NCBI GenBank assembly: GCA_030734395.1
Contig: JAUZTG010000020.1
Span: 186,001 to 250,000 of the forward strand
Length of the DNA: 64,000 nt
DNA from: Sarocladium kiliense
Lineage: Eukaryota; Ascomycota; Sordariomycetes; Hypocreales; Sarocladiaceae
Direction of reading: 5' to 3'
Shown piece after piece: positions 11,472-21,026 of the stretch; the first letter of the stretch is position 1; each line of letters begins with the position of its first letter. Below the pieces are notes generated by a model that was given only the letters and a program-made list of their open reading frames with translations, was not told the DNA's origin and made no database searches. The position numbers and the translations under genes are program-made.

Positions 11472-12142
11472 GCTGGGCTGATCACAATGTTGTCAACTAG
11501 ACCAGTATCCATGAGCTGGAAACTAGGAGGTTCATGACCATGTTACCGAGTCAGTCGTCCCTCTCACTCGCTCGTCTTAAATACGTGCGGATTATACGAA
11601 TCGGAAGACATAGGCACACGCTCAATGGAGACATATTCTACGAGAACCCGGGGTTATGCTTGACCAGCCGCCTAGGTGTGCGTGCATTTGAGCTGGTTTA
11701 CACATCCGGGATTATTGACCGGAGCACTGTGCCGTGTATATGCAACACGGCAGCAACTCAGTCATCATCAATATACAAAGTTCGCTATATCCGGCACGCC
11801 CTGCCTTGGACTGGATGCGAGACCACCAGCCGGTGTAGTTGAGGTCCCGTGACTGGCATCCGCCGCCTATCTGATGTGTCGCCCCGCAGATGACCACCAC
11901 CGCCGCCACTATTGGCGCGGCCACATGCTCCTCCGGACACTGCTGCCCCTCCCTCCGCAAACTCCATCGTCATCGCCCTCATTCAACGAATACCACGCAA
12001 CCCCACGGCTTCCCTGCTGGCTGCGCACCTCCCGCATCACTTAAGTCTCCAACGCAACACCCCCAATCAATTGCACAACCTCAGCAACCCTCGTTCAAAA
12101 CCCGTCCTCCCTCGCGCGGCCTCCCGCGCCCGCTGTCCGATC
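11472..12142. promoter_or_regulatory. Divergent upstream region of tannase and ATG101
   Basis: A 671-bp head-to-head region. The part next to ATG101 is C-rich on the plus strand (11960-12140), as is common in fungal leaders. Open frames here are compositional. No specific factor site is claimed. Confidence 0.45.
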
Positions 12143-12840
12143 ATGGACCCCCAACCCCCCGCCGAATTCATCCTCGACCTCTTCGCCGACCCCCGCTCCG
12201 TCGTCCCCCTCGTCCACGCCGTCCTCCACACAATCTTCTTCCACCGCTTCTTCCCTTCCCTCGTGCCCCGCACCCTCGAATGCCTTGACATGACTCTCCC
12301 CTACGTCGACGACGATGAGCTCGAGACTATGATTCAGCAGCGCGCCGCGGCGTTGGGGAGGCAGCTTGATGCCGAGAGGTCGACTTCGTTGCAGCAGCAG
12401 CAGCAGTATGGAGGGACGAAGGGTGGTGCTGGTGCTGGCCCTGGGTCGGGCGGAGGTGGAAGGGCGCAAGTTGAGGTGCAGTTCTTTGAGAAGAGGAGGA
12501 GGAAGGCATGGCTTTCGAGGGGAGATGAGGAGGTTTGCTGGGAGTCCTGGACTGTCAAGGTCACTGTTGCGGAACCTCGCACAGAAAGTGGTATGCGATC
12601 CTGCTGTCCCAGTCCCTGTTTCATCGTTGACACTAACGGTTCATCAACATAGAACGTGCTAAAGTCCGCCGCGCAATGGAGCAAACCCTACTCACAACAG
12701 CAATGAAGATCGTCACATTTGCCAACACCCACAAGGACCACATCCCGCCCATCACAACACAGGGCTCAAATCCGTTCCCATACAAGATCAATGTCGACCA
12801 GAAGGAAACAGGCTGGGCCACACGGATGCGTATCTATTAG
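12143..12840 (+). CDS. ATG101: Autophagy protein Atg101 (HORMA domain)
   Basis: HORMA-fold subunit of the Atg1/ULK initiation complex, pairing with Atg13; present in filamentous fungi but absent from baker's yeast. CDS: join(12143..12590,12653..12840), 211 residues. The N-terminal segment ending in VLHTIFFHRFF, the FFEKRRRKAWL strand and the WESWTVKVTV strand line up with Atg101. The single intron (12591-12652) restores ERAKVRRAMEQ. The C-terminus, ETGWATRMRIY, is the expected end. A Gln/Gly-rich loop (QQQQQ, then GAGAGPGSGGGG) near residues 85-110 is a low-complexity insertion relative to animal Atg101. After the stop the same frame stays open for 40 more codons. Confidence 0.9.
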
Positions 12841-13667
12841 CATCCTGTTGATCCTCGTAGAGCTCTGCGGGTTGGAAGGGCCTATGCGAGGAGGGTAGAG
12901 CGGGTTCAGGAGACAAACGTTCAGCAGAGGTCGTATGCTGCTGCGCCCAGGGAACGGCGCTGATAGAAAGACGAGAGGCATGGTGTTCATCAGGAGTTCA
13001 GGTTGCTTTCAGTCAGAGTACTACATAAGATACCCCATTTTCAACACTACGGTTCCACGGGCTACATCTGAACGATCAAGACTTGTGCGTCACGACAAAA
13101 GGCTCAAACGGAATTAACATCACTGCGGGTCATTGCACGAACATGTGTGAAAATACCAAAAGTGTTTCAAATTGTCATCAGGAACGCCGAACGAGTCCAG
13201 CAAAGTCAGGCCCTAGGCGCTCCAAAGAAAAGACCAAAGTCATGATACCAAGCACTGCGGCACTGCGGATGAACAGGCAACCAATTTCTCCTTTCCTCTC
13301 CAACCCCCAACTAAGCCAAGCAAAAGACTTGTAGGCAGTATCTCCAACGCCAAGGAGCAATAGGTCCAAAATCAAGAGAGCATACCCAAGCAAAAGGAGA
13401 CTCTTCAGCTTCTCCGGCTGGTTACCCCGTCAAATCCAATTCAATCAAATGCTTCGCTGTTGTGTTGCTGTCGCCTCGTCATATCCATAGCGAGCCAGCC
13501 GCGAAGCTTCCACGAGCTATTCCTTGCTCTGTTACTCTATTGAAACCGGCAGTTCCCCCGGGCCATTTCCCACTTGGCCAAAATAACATATCCTCTGCGC
13601 CTCTCATTAATATTTCGTCATGTCATAAGCGTTGTGTTCCGCAAGAAACATCTGTCTCTTCCTCCCC
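12841..13667. other. Convergent intergenic region, ATG101 and forkhead 3' ends
   Basis: Apart from a 40-codon in-frame extension behind the ATG101 stop (to the TGA at 12961-12963), I see no coding signal. It presumably holds both 3' UTRs. Confidence 0.5.
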
Positions 13668-15887
13668 TTAAAAGTTGGTAGAAAAGCTGCGGCCCAGAGC
13701 CGGCTTCGCCTTGCTTGGCTTGTTGGCTTGAGTTCCTGAACCAATTCTCTCGAAACCCTGAGAGAGATCGAGACCAGAAATCTCAGACGCATCAGGCTGG
13801 TGCAGCATGAAGTCCTCAACCCCGATGTTCCAGTCGACGGAAATGCCAATGTCCGGAAGATCGTTGAACTTGCAAGGCGACTGGTTGCGCAGTGGTGATT
13901 GCGCGAACATCTTGGAAGGCGAGCTCATACCCTCGAAAGCCTTGCTAGGTGTCTCGAGAAAATCGAGTGTCGCCTGCTCTGGGATCTTCAGCAATGGAGC
14001 TGATGTGACGGATCGTCGAGCAGCACCTTGGTTGATATCATCCAATGCTGAAGTAGAAATTGAACGATCCAGACGTTGACGCTTGGCACTTCGCTTCACA
14101 GGAGAGCCATTGTCAACAGAGCTGAGAATAGAGAAGTCGTTGGAACCATCGAAATCAGCGAAAATACTGAAGTCGAGACCACCCATGGCTCCAGCATCCA
14201 TGTTGAGTGCCGACTCATCCAGGTGAAAAGCAGGGCTCCAAGGGATGTCCAGGGCATTTTCCGCACCCAAACGGCAGGGTGATTGCAGAATCTCCTTCAC
14301 ATTGTCGCGGTGAATCCGCAGATTGGTGTTTGGTGAAGCTGAAGGTGGCGGGCGAAGCATGGGCTTGAAGCGAACGTTGGGTGTCAATGGTGGCATCATT
14401 TGCTGTCCGTGTGCGTGTCGAAGGGGTGATGAGTACCCAGGACCGAACGGTGATGAGTTCCGAAGCAGCTTGATCTCCTCCTCGGCGCGCCCCTTGCCAC
14501 GATCCCTTGTCCGTCCACGCTTGAGGCGTGGGCGTTCAGCCTCAGAAGTAAGAAGATGAGTGGTCTGGTGCGGTCTCAAGGCTGAGGATTCCAGGGATGA
14601 GATATAGCCACTGTCATCCATGGATCTGAATTTGCGTTGGTGAGAGCGAGTGGCTGACGAGTTGACATTGCGGCCCAATGGCGGAGGCGTGCCCGTTCTT
14701 GCTGCTGCGAGCCTGGCAATCGGGGGTGATGAGTGAAGAGCGGCAGGAAGGGGAGAATAGAGAGATGAATCCAAAGGCGCGTCTGCATCAGCGGGCGCGT
14801 TACCTTGCTCCTCTGGCGCAGCGCTGTCCGACACGACGATGGTAGCATCAGACGAAAGCTCGTTGCAAGCCATCTGGGAGGTTGGCATAGCAGGGAGAGC
14901 AGCCTGGCTGTTGGGCATACGCGGCGGAGGCAGCATCGGTTCCTGATGATGCATCATAGCAGGGCGTGGAGGCTCGAGGCGGGTAGACATGACAGGCAGG
15001 TTCTCGGCCGCAGATGCCGACTTCCGTGTCGGCTTTTCCTTGAGAAATTGAGCTTCAGTGCCAGGCTCAATAGCCCAGTAGTTGCCCTTGCCGGGATCAT
15101 CCTTGGGTCGCTCAATCTTGATGAAGTTCTTGTGCAGGCTCAGGTTGTGACGAATGCTGTTCTGCCAACCGGCGTCTGTTGGGTGATAGAAAGAGAAGGT
15201 ATCGCTGATCCATTTGTAGATCTGTGCAAGCGTGAGTCTGCGGAGAGGTGAGCGAAGAATGGCCATGCCGATCAGTTGGGCGTAGCTGTGAGGAGGCTTG
15301 GCGCCGTCGTCGGTGATCGGAGGGAAAGAATCATGCGGCGGCAGGGCAGTCTCCTCAGTCTTGGTCTTCTTTGCGGGTCGGCTGCCGTTGATTGGTGCTG
15401 GTTCCATCAGTCCTCGCTTGCCGTTGGGTTTCTGGTAGTAGTTTTCGATGTTGAGATTGATGGCGGCAGGCGCGGGGAAGATCTGAGGGTGCATGTTCTC
15501 CTTTCCTGATGACATGGCGTCCAAGGTAGGCTTGTGAGGTCCGGTCTTAAACTTTGAAAGGTATGGCTTCTTCTGTAGCGAGTCTGTCGTGATTCCTTTC
15601 GTTGAAGGTGGTGCCATAGAGACGGCGTTTAGTTTGTTGCCTTTGGCTGCCTTCAGAGGCGACCTCGGTGATGAGGAGGACTGAAACTTGTGAGGAGAGA
15701 GCGACGTCATAGCCGAGGAAGGAGGATTCAAGATCATGTTGGAACTTGAACTACTTAGAGGGCGCCGGGCTGGCTTCGTGACTGTCGGCATTGGAGCGTG
15801 GCTCGTCATTGGGCCTGGTTCGAACATGTCGTCCTGGAAAATTTGCAAGGGCTCATTCCCGCCCAAAAAGTGCGTTGGTTTGGCCAT
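13668..15887 (-). CDS. Forkhead transcription factor, Hcm1/Sep1-like
   Basis: Winged-helix DNA-binding protein; fungal members of this type drive cell-cycle and septation genes. Single exon, 739 residues. The forkhead domain spans about residues 196-285, from AKPPHSYAQLIGMAILRS through YKWISDTFSFY and the recognition helix WQNSIRHNLSLHKNFI to GNYWAIEPG. There is no FHA domain upstream, which separates it from Fkh1/Fkh2 and points to the Hcm1/Sep1 class. The N-terminus is Ser/Pro-rich with many SP/TP sites. The long C-terminal region is also disordered, with repeated S/T-P motifs consistent with CDK regulation (inference). A GKENMHPQIFP segment near 130 resembles a KEN-box destruction signal. 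The leader probably contains an intron (15942-16091). Confidence 0.92.
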   Translation of the reverse strand: MAKPTHFLGGNEPLQIFQDDMFEPGPMTSHAPMPTVTKPARRPLSSSSSNMILNPPSSAMTSLSPHKFQSSSSPRSPLKAAKGNKLNAVSMAPPSTKGITTDSLQKKPYLSKFKTGPHKPTLDAMSSGKENMHPQIFPAPAAINLNIENYYQKPNGKRGLMEPAPINGSRPAKKTKTEETALPPHDSFPPITDDGAKPPHSYAQLIGMAILRSPLRRLTLAQIYKWISDTFSFYHPTDAGWQNSIRHNLSLHKNFIKIERPKDDPGKGNYWAIEPGTEAQFLKEKPTRKSASAAENLPVMSTRLEPPRPAMMHHQEPMLPPPRMPNSQAALPAMPTSQMACNELSSDATIVVSDSAAPEEQGNAPADADAPLDSSLYSPLPAALHSSPPIARLAAARTGTPPPLGRNVNSSATRSHQRKFRSMDDSGYISSLESSALRPHQTTHLLTSEAERPRLKRGRTRDRGKGRAEEEIKLLRNSSPFGPGYSSPLRHAHGQQMMPPLTPNVRFKPMLRPPPSASPNTNLRIHRDNVKEILQSPCRLGAENALDIPWSPAFHLDESALNMDAGAMGGLDFSIFADFDGSNDFSILSSVDNGSPVKRSAKRQRLDRSISTSALDDINQGAARRSVTSAPLLKIPEQATLDFLETPSKAFEGMSSPSKMFAQSPLRNQSPCKFNDLPDIGISVDWNIGVEDFMLHQPDASEISGLDLSQGFERIGSGTQANKPSKAKPALGRSFSTNF

Positions 15888-15941
15888 CTTGGCCAGTCAG
15901 TGCGTGACTTCGTTCTACTCTGACTGTGCTTGGTGAGGTAG

Positions 15942-16091
15942 CTGATGGTATGTTAGTCTTGTTCACCAAGGTAATTTCAAGCCAGCTCTCAGAAGCATTG
16001 ACTTCAGAGGCCACCCCTTTAACCGTTAAGTGCTAAAAAAGCACTTGCAATTACTCCCAAGCTCCAGATGATCCAGACAACCTTGACTCAC
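15942..16091 (-). other. Probable 5'-UTR intron of the forkhead gene
   Basis: On the minus strand a GTGAGT donor begins at 16091. An ACTAAC branch-like site with a CATCAG acceptor ends at 15942, 54 bases upstream of the start codon. Inside it is a short inverted repeat (AAGTGC, 7-base loop, GCACTT; about 16028-16046). This is read from splice signals only; transcript data would settle it. Confidence 0.45.
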
Positions 16092-19000
16092 CTTTGCAGA
16101 AGGTTGAAGCGAATTTGGGTTCTGGTAGACGATTGGCGCGAGGTGAATGCTGAAAGGGAGGTTCCTTCGGATGGCACAGAATATCGTCGGTCAGGGTGAG
16201 AAAGCAAGGTTGGAAGTTCGGGATGTTCGCGGTCGATTGACGTGTCGTTAGAGATCGAGATACAGTTGAATAGGCGTAAAAGGTCGTCGGACAATTGTTG
16301 AGCAAGATGGATGGAAAGGGAAGAGAGGGGATGAGGTGCGTTGGGGGGTTTTTGCGGAAGAGCGAGGATGGAAAGGTGGGTGGGCACCGGCAGAAGATAG
16401 ATTGATGGGCGAGCAAAAGCAGCCAAGCGCAAGCCAACGCAGAGGCCGGCCTTCAACGAGACCTGGTGGAGCCAGTCGAGCAGGGAGGACTCGCGGGCCA
16501 GGGATTGGACAAGCTTGCACTGGGCTGACACGAAAGCGACCGGGGTAGGCCCAGTTGGAGGATGCGAGGGCGAACGGAACGGCCGCGTCTGCTGCAGGCT
16601 GGCGCTGCCACAGACAGTGAAGGGCGGGGGGGGTTTCGGAATGGGACGTGACGAATGGAACCGCGTGCGATGTGCAGGTAGGCGGCGCGCAGCGTGAAGT
16701 ATAGAGCCAGCCGAGACGAGGCGCGGGTGAGAGGGGCGAGAGGGCGTGTCTCGCGGCCTTGTTTTTAACTTATGGCGACTTTGTCTCGTCCTTGTGCGTT
16801 CCTGACTTCGAGGCCCCAGCCAGACTTACGCTTCCATAACCCAGAAGCAAGTTCCAACTACACGGACACTTTACTGGGCCGTGATAGCGTGCTGCACGCA
16901 GGATGCGTCGCGGCAGACAGGGAACTTGGGCGGAGAAGTGGAGCAGCACAGCGCCGTGTTTGCATTAAAGTGAAGAGTGGTGAGGAGATTGACGATGATG
17001 TCGACAGACTGACACTAGGTGGAGTCTGCTGATAATGGTGGTGGTATCAGCACCCTTTCCTGCTCTTCGATCTCGATACGGGATGTGCTCGGAGCTGGCT
17101 GGCCGGAACTTGCAGAGAGCGAGGCTGCTGAAGAGCCAGAAGTTGGTCTTAGCGTAAAGTCAAGTCGAGTCTTAGCAATGAATGATGATCAGATGAACGA
17201 AATGGACCTGGATCTTCAGGCTTTGTTAGTTAGATCTGGCTTTTTCTTGCCCTTCTTCCTCAGTCAGCCAAGCCACGGCGAACTAGAAGACTCGGCCTCG
17301 ATCTACTACAAGCACGTACTTGTCCGTGAAATCGGGTCCTGCAAAGTTCCAGACTGGAGAGTGTAGACTGCTGAAGCAAGGGAGGCTTTCAATAAAGACC
17401 AGTCTAGTTGCACTTCTCCAAAGAAGATGACAGTCTTGTGCACAGAACGAGAGGCGGTGCGAGCGGGGAGGGTCGAATAGGAGCTGAGTGATTGGCTTGT
17501 GACGCTGATAGTGGTGCGTGTTGGCCGACAAAAGAGGGGCGAGGTCTTGACCTTGGGGCAGTGAGGATTGCAAAGTGGCGATGGGATGGGATGGTGGTGG
17601 TGGTGGCCTGTGAGGCTTAGTGAGGCTCAGTGGGAGAAGGCAGCTGCGACGCGGTCGGTGGTCATGCCTGACGCGTCGAAAGTAAACAACAGAAACGCGT
17701 CGAGAGCCAATCACAGGCCACAGGCAGCACACCCTCAGTTGTCGGCGCTAAACTTCCAGTTGCAGCATCTCAGGCCATTCTGACTACCCATCCAGTCTCG
17801 TTCTGAACGTACGTCGACACCTTCGATATCGACATTGGCCCTGTCTCTGGCTATCAAGATCCGGTGGCAATGCTGCCATCTCCCCTCCGTCCTGCCGATG
17901 TGCCCCTCTCCGCGCCTATGCAACCAGCCTGTGCTCGCCGTGTCCTCCGTAGCACAAGATCTGTGTACTTGTACAATATGAATTGAGTTCCTCTTGACGT
18001 CGTAAAGCCCTTACAATGCCAATCACTGACCAGTGGAAAGCGTACCTTTCTCTTCTCACCCCCCCCCCCCCCCTCTGTTCGCTTCCTTCCCTTCACTCGA
18101 CTCAACCCAAGGACAAAGACCATTCAAACCTTACCATTGACACAATCATTCCGGTTCCTGTTCCAGATCCAACTCACGCGGTCCCCCTCGCCGTCCATCA
18201 GCCCACCCAAAAATGGATCCAGAAGCCAGTCGGCCTGGTCATATCGGGGACGAAGCCTTTTAGTGAGATCTTCGAGTGGGGGTTTCACCCCGGGCCTCCG
18301 AGACGCGTCTCAGCAGAAAAAATCCTCGAGATCCTGTCTCTGGGCCTGGCTCGGGACAAGGTCAAGCATACCCAGTGACATCATCGACCGCTCATTACCG
18401 AGAGTCTGCGCTCCGTGCGTCTTGCTTCGCCTACTGGTGGCCTTTGCTTGCAGTTGTTCTCCGAAGCTGCTAAAAGCCTTAACCATGATGACCGGCATGC
18501 CTTCCTTTACGTTGGCCCCAGCTTACGTTCTGTCTGGCGTTCCCATGCTTCTACCACGCAAGTCTCTGCCGTTCTCCAATTGCCGATTGAAACGCATGAA
18601 ACTTCAATTTAAACCCTGGTCGCTTTTGGTCACCTAGATTCCAAGGCCGGTTAGTTAGATCGCGCCTTGTCATTGGGGCCTAACCTGCTGGCTCTACCCT
18701 TGCTTCCCTGCTCGTTAAGCCCACCAAACACATGTCTAAAAACATTTTTAGGAGCAGGATGCCTTCAACATCTGTCTTCGCATAGTGGGCAATCAGATCC
18801 TCCGCTGGGTTTATCCCTCGACTCATGAGCTTCGCCTTGGGGGGCACTTGTCCTAAGCTTTTCCACTCTGGACCATGACTCATTTTCACAACTGTTGGAA
18901 AAGCCCTCGGCGTTGCGGCTGGTGAACACGGCGAGATATTGAGCACTGGCTCTCGACTGTCGAGGGCTGATCCGATGTGATTTCGGTGTACGTGCGTCGT

Positions 19001-19201
19001 CATGTGACGTACCAGTAAAGCGGAATGCCAATTTTCACTGGCATATTTGCTCTGGGAAAACCACCATTAAATTTACTGGAACCGTCTCGGGCCGCTCTTG
19101 ATGGTCAATAGTCATGGAATCACAGGCGCAAGGGATGAAGCAATCTCGCGTGGTGGAAAGGGAACCCCTCGCGTCAACGTGCTCAATTACATGTCAAACT
19201 A
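16092..19201. other. 3.1-kb block without a recognisable gene
   Basis: This is the forkhead promoter/leader and beyond. Open frames reach about 166 residues on either strand (for example 17283-17732 minus, 18137-18637 plus). None resembles a known family and they overlap each other, as expected by chance. A 15-base C run sits at 18059-18073. A long regulatory region, a non-coding RNA, or a lineage-specific gene are all possible; I see no positive evidence for any of them. Confidence 0.45.
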
Positions 19202-19662
19202 CTACTGCTCATACAGCCGACCACCCTCGTAAAACCTCTTCCAGCTCATGAACTGTATTCACTTCCTTCTGATCTCGCCATGCAAACCCTCTTAATCATC
19301 ATTTGTCCCACAGTACTGGCTCCATCATCTGCTTACTCCAAAACCCGTCCTGCAACGGCTGCAGCGCTCTTGTCCTTTGTAGTTGTCTTTTTGAGGGCCT
19401 TGCCCAGCTGGATCTCTCCTAAGAAACCAGCGGGACGACCACCAGATGGGGGAGCCGCGGGTGCATCACCCGGAGGAGGCGGAGGAGGTCCAGCACCGGG
19501 AGGAGGAGGAGGTCCAGCACCAGGCGGAGGAGGAGGTCCAGCACCAGGCGGAGGGGGAGGGCCAGCACCAGGCGGAGGAGGAGGTCCACCGCCAGGAGGT
19601 GATGGAGGGCCTGCTCCCGGCGGAGGCGGAGGCGGCGGCGGCGGCGCACCAGCGCTGGGCAT
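19202..19662 (-). CDS. Short polyproline WH2-domain (verprolin/WIP-like) protein
   Basis: Likely actin-binding protein. Proline blocks (PPPPPPPPPGAG and tandem GAGPPPPP units, encoded by a repetitive GGAGGA-type tract on the plus strand) bind profilin and SH3 domains in this family. They are followed by GRPAGFLGEIQLGKALKKTTTKDKS, abbreviated here as LGEIQ...LKKT, a WH2 actin-monomer motif. The frame ends at a TAA at 19333-19335, but a strong GTAAGC donor begins at 19336, just inside it. Splicing 19245-19336 to an acceptor at 19245 would add WKRFYEGGRLYEQ and a TAG at 19202. The first Met I can place is 19662 (122 residues when spliced); the proline frame continues upstream to about 19700, so a 5' exon may be missing. 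The strand and WH2 call are solid, the ends are not. Confidence 0.5.
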
Positions 19663-19690
19663 CGGGGGCGGCGGTGGTGGAGGCGCAGAT
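19475..19690. repeat. GGAGGA/GGTCCAGCACC tandem repeat encoding proline blocks
   Basis: Degenerate units of about 24-27 bp, repeated roughly five times, encode the proline blocks of the WH2 protein on the minus strand. Length variation between strains is likely. Confidence 0.7.
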
Positions 19691-21026
19691 GGCGAGTCAC
19701 TGCTCGGCACCTGTGGCGGAGATACGTCGTCTTCGCGTCCGTAGCGTTGATATACGACCTTGGGACTAGTTGTGGGGAGTCCACTTGAAGTGATGACGGT
19801 GAGGAGTCATAGATGCGAGAAGAGGAATATCCTGACGTGAATCACAGGCAGACCAAACACATGCATGTACCTAGGTGAGACAAATTCTATGGATTCTGCT
19901 GATCACAGCATTCACCCTAGGATTTCAAGATTATGCTTCTTCGCTCTCCTCTAATGTGTGAACCTAACAATGAGTGAGCCTTCATTGGCTACGCCACAAG
20001 AACTTGCGCCACATATTCCAGCCACATGCCAGTGCGGCACGTGACTAGCGTCTCTCCAGCTATGGTGCTGACAAATCCTTCGGAGACTTCCCGCTGCCTC
20101 ACCTTCAGCTTGAACCAGTATCCATTTGCGTCCGAAACCCACCAAATCACAGTGTACTGGGAAGTGTTTGAGGTTACAAAAATAGCGACAGTGATGCCAT
20201 CTAAGTTAGGTTGTTCGATGGCCAAGGTGAGTCGCGATGTGGTAGGAGTTGTAGCTGTACCGACTGACCGCAAACAGAGACTGTTCGCATTCGATCAGGA
20301 GCCAAGCCGATTCAGTCACTCTGAAGCAATATCACGGCAAGTCTAGTCCATCGCCAGAAGCACCACTTCATTGGCTGCTGTTCCACCCAAAGCCCATATA
20401 CACACCCCCCGACGCCACCTTGGTGCCTCTCGCCCACACCCCTCTCTCACCCTCCTCCCTGTCACGTCCCAAAAAGGGCCACAGTATTCCGTAAGGCGGC
20501 GCGGACTTTGGAAGACCCCAGCCACCAGCATATTTCCCGGGCATCCGACGCGGTTACATAATACGTCCGCCCTGGCCACCTGAGGTAATCCTTCTTTGAT
20601 TACTCATTCTCCTCTCACTCTTGGTCGCCAGTGCTCGCTCATACGGTCAGTCGCCCACTCGCCAAGGCGCTCACGTTGCTCTCATAGTCTCTTGAGCTGC
20701 ATGCGAAGCAAGTGTGGGTTCATTTGAGGGCGTTGGGACGGACTTGTCTTCGAGTATCCCATTCCCTCGTCTCTTTTCTTGTCAGCCACGGTCTTCCCAT
20801 TTGCTGTTGCAGCCTGCAGCATTACCCAGCCCTACTACGGCGGTCAACCAAGCTCAACCTAATAAGCTCTTACACGCGTCACCCAGCCATACTTCGCACC
20901 ATATTCGGGCTACGTCGCGCACCCTGCATCGACGCGACAAAACACCTCGGACTCCCGGTATCTGCGTGCTGACTCAGACTCGTCCACCATCCCGCGACCC
21001 CGGGAACACAAAGACGCATTGCAGCA
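19663..21026. other. Upstream regions of the WH2 protein and kapC
   Basis: A 1.36-kb head-to-head gap. No family-like open frame is visible. The final 400 bases before 21027 are pyrimidine-rich on the plus strand, as in fungal core promoters and leaders. Confidence 0.5.

Noticed and set aside
16028..16046. AAGTGC/GCACTT inverted repeat considered as a terminator
   Set aside because: This is eukaryotic DNA, and it lies in a 5' leader, so a bacterial-type terminator makes no sense.
19280..19744. Gly-rich plus-strand frame (GGGGGPAPGG repeats)
   Set aside because: It reads the antisense of the polyproline tract. The minus strand has a proper WH2 motif, so it is the coding strand.
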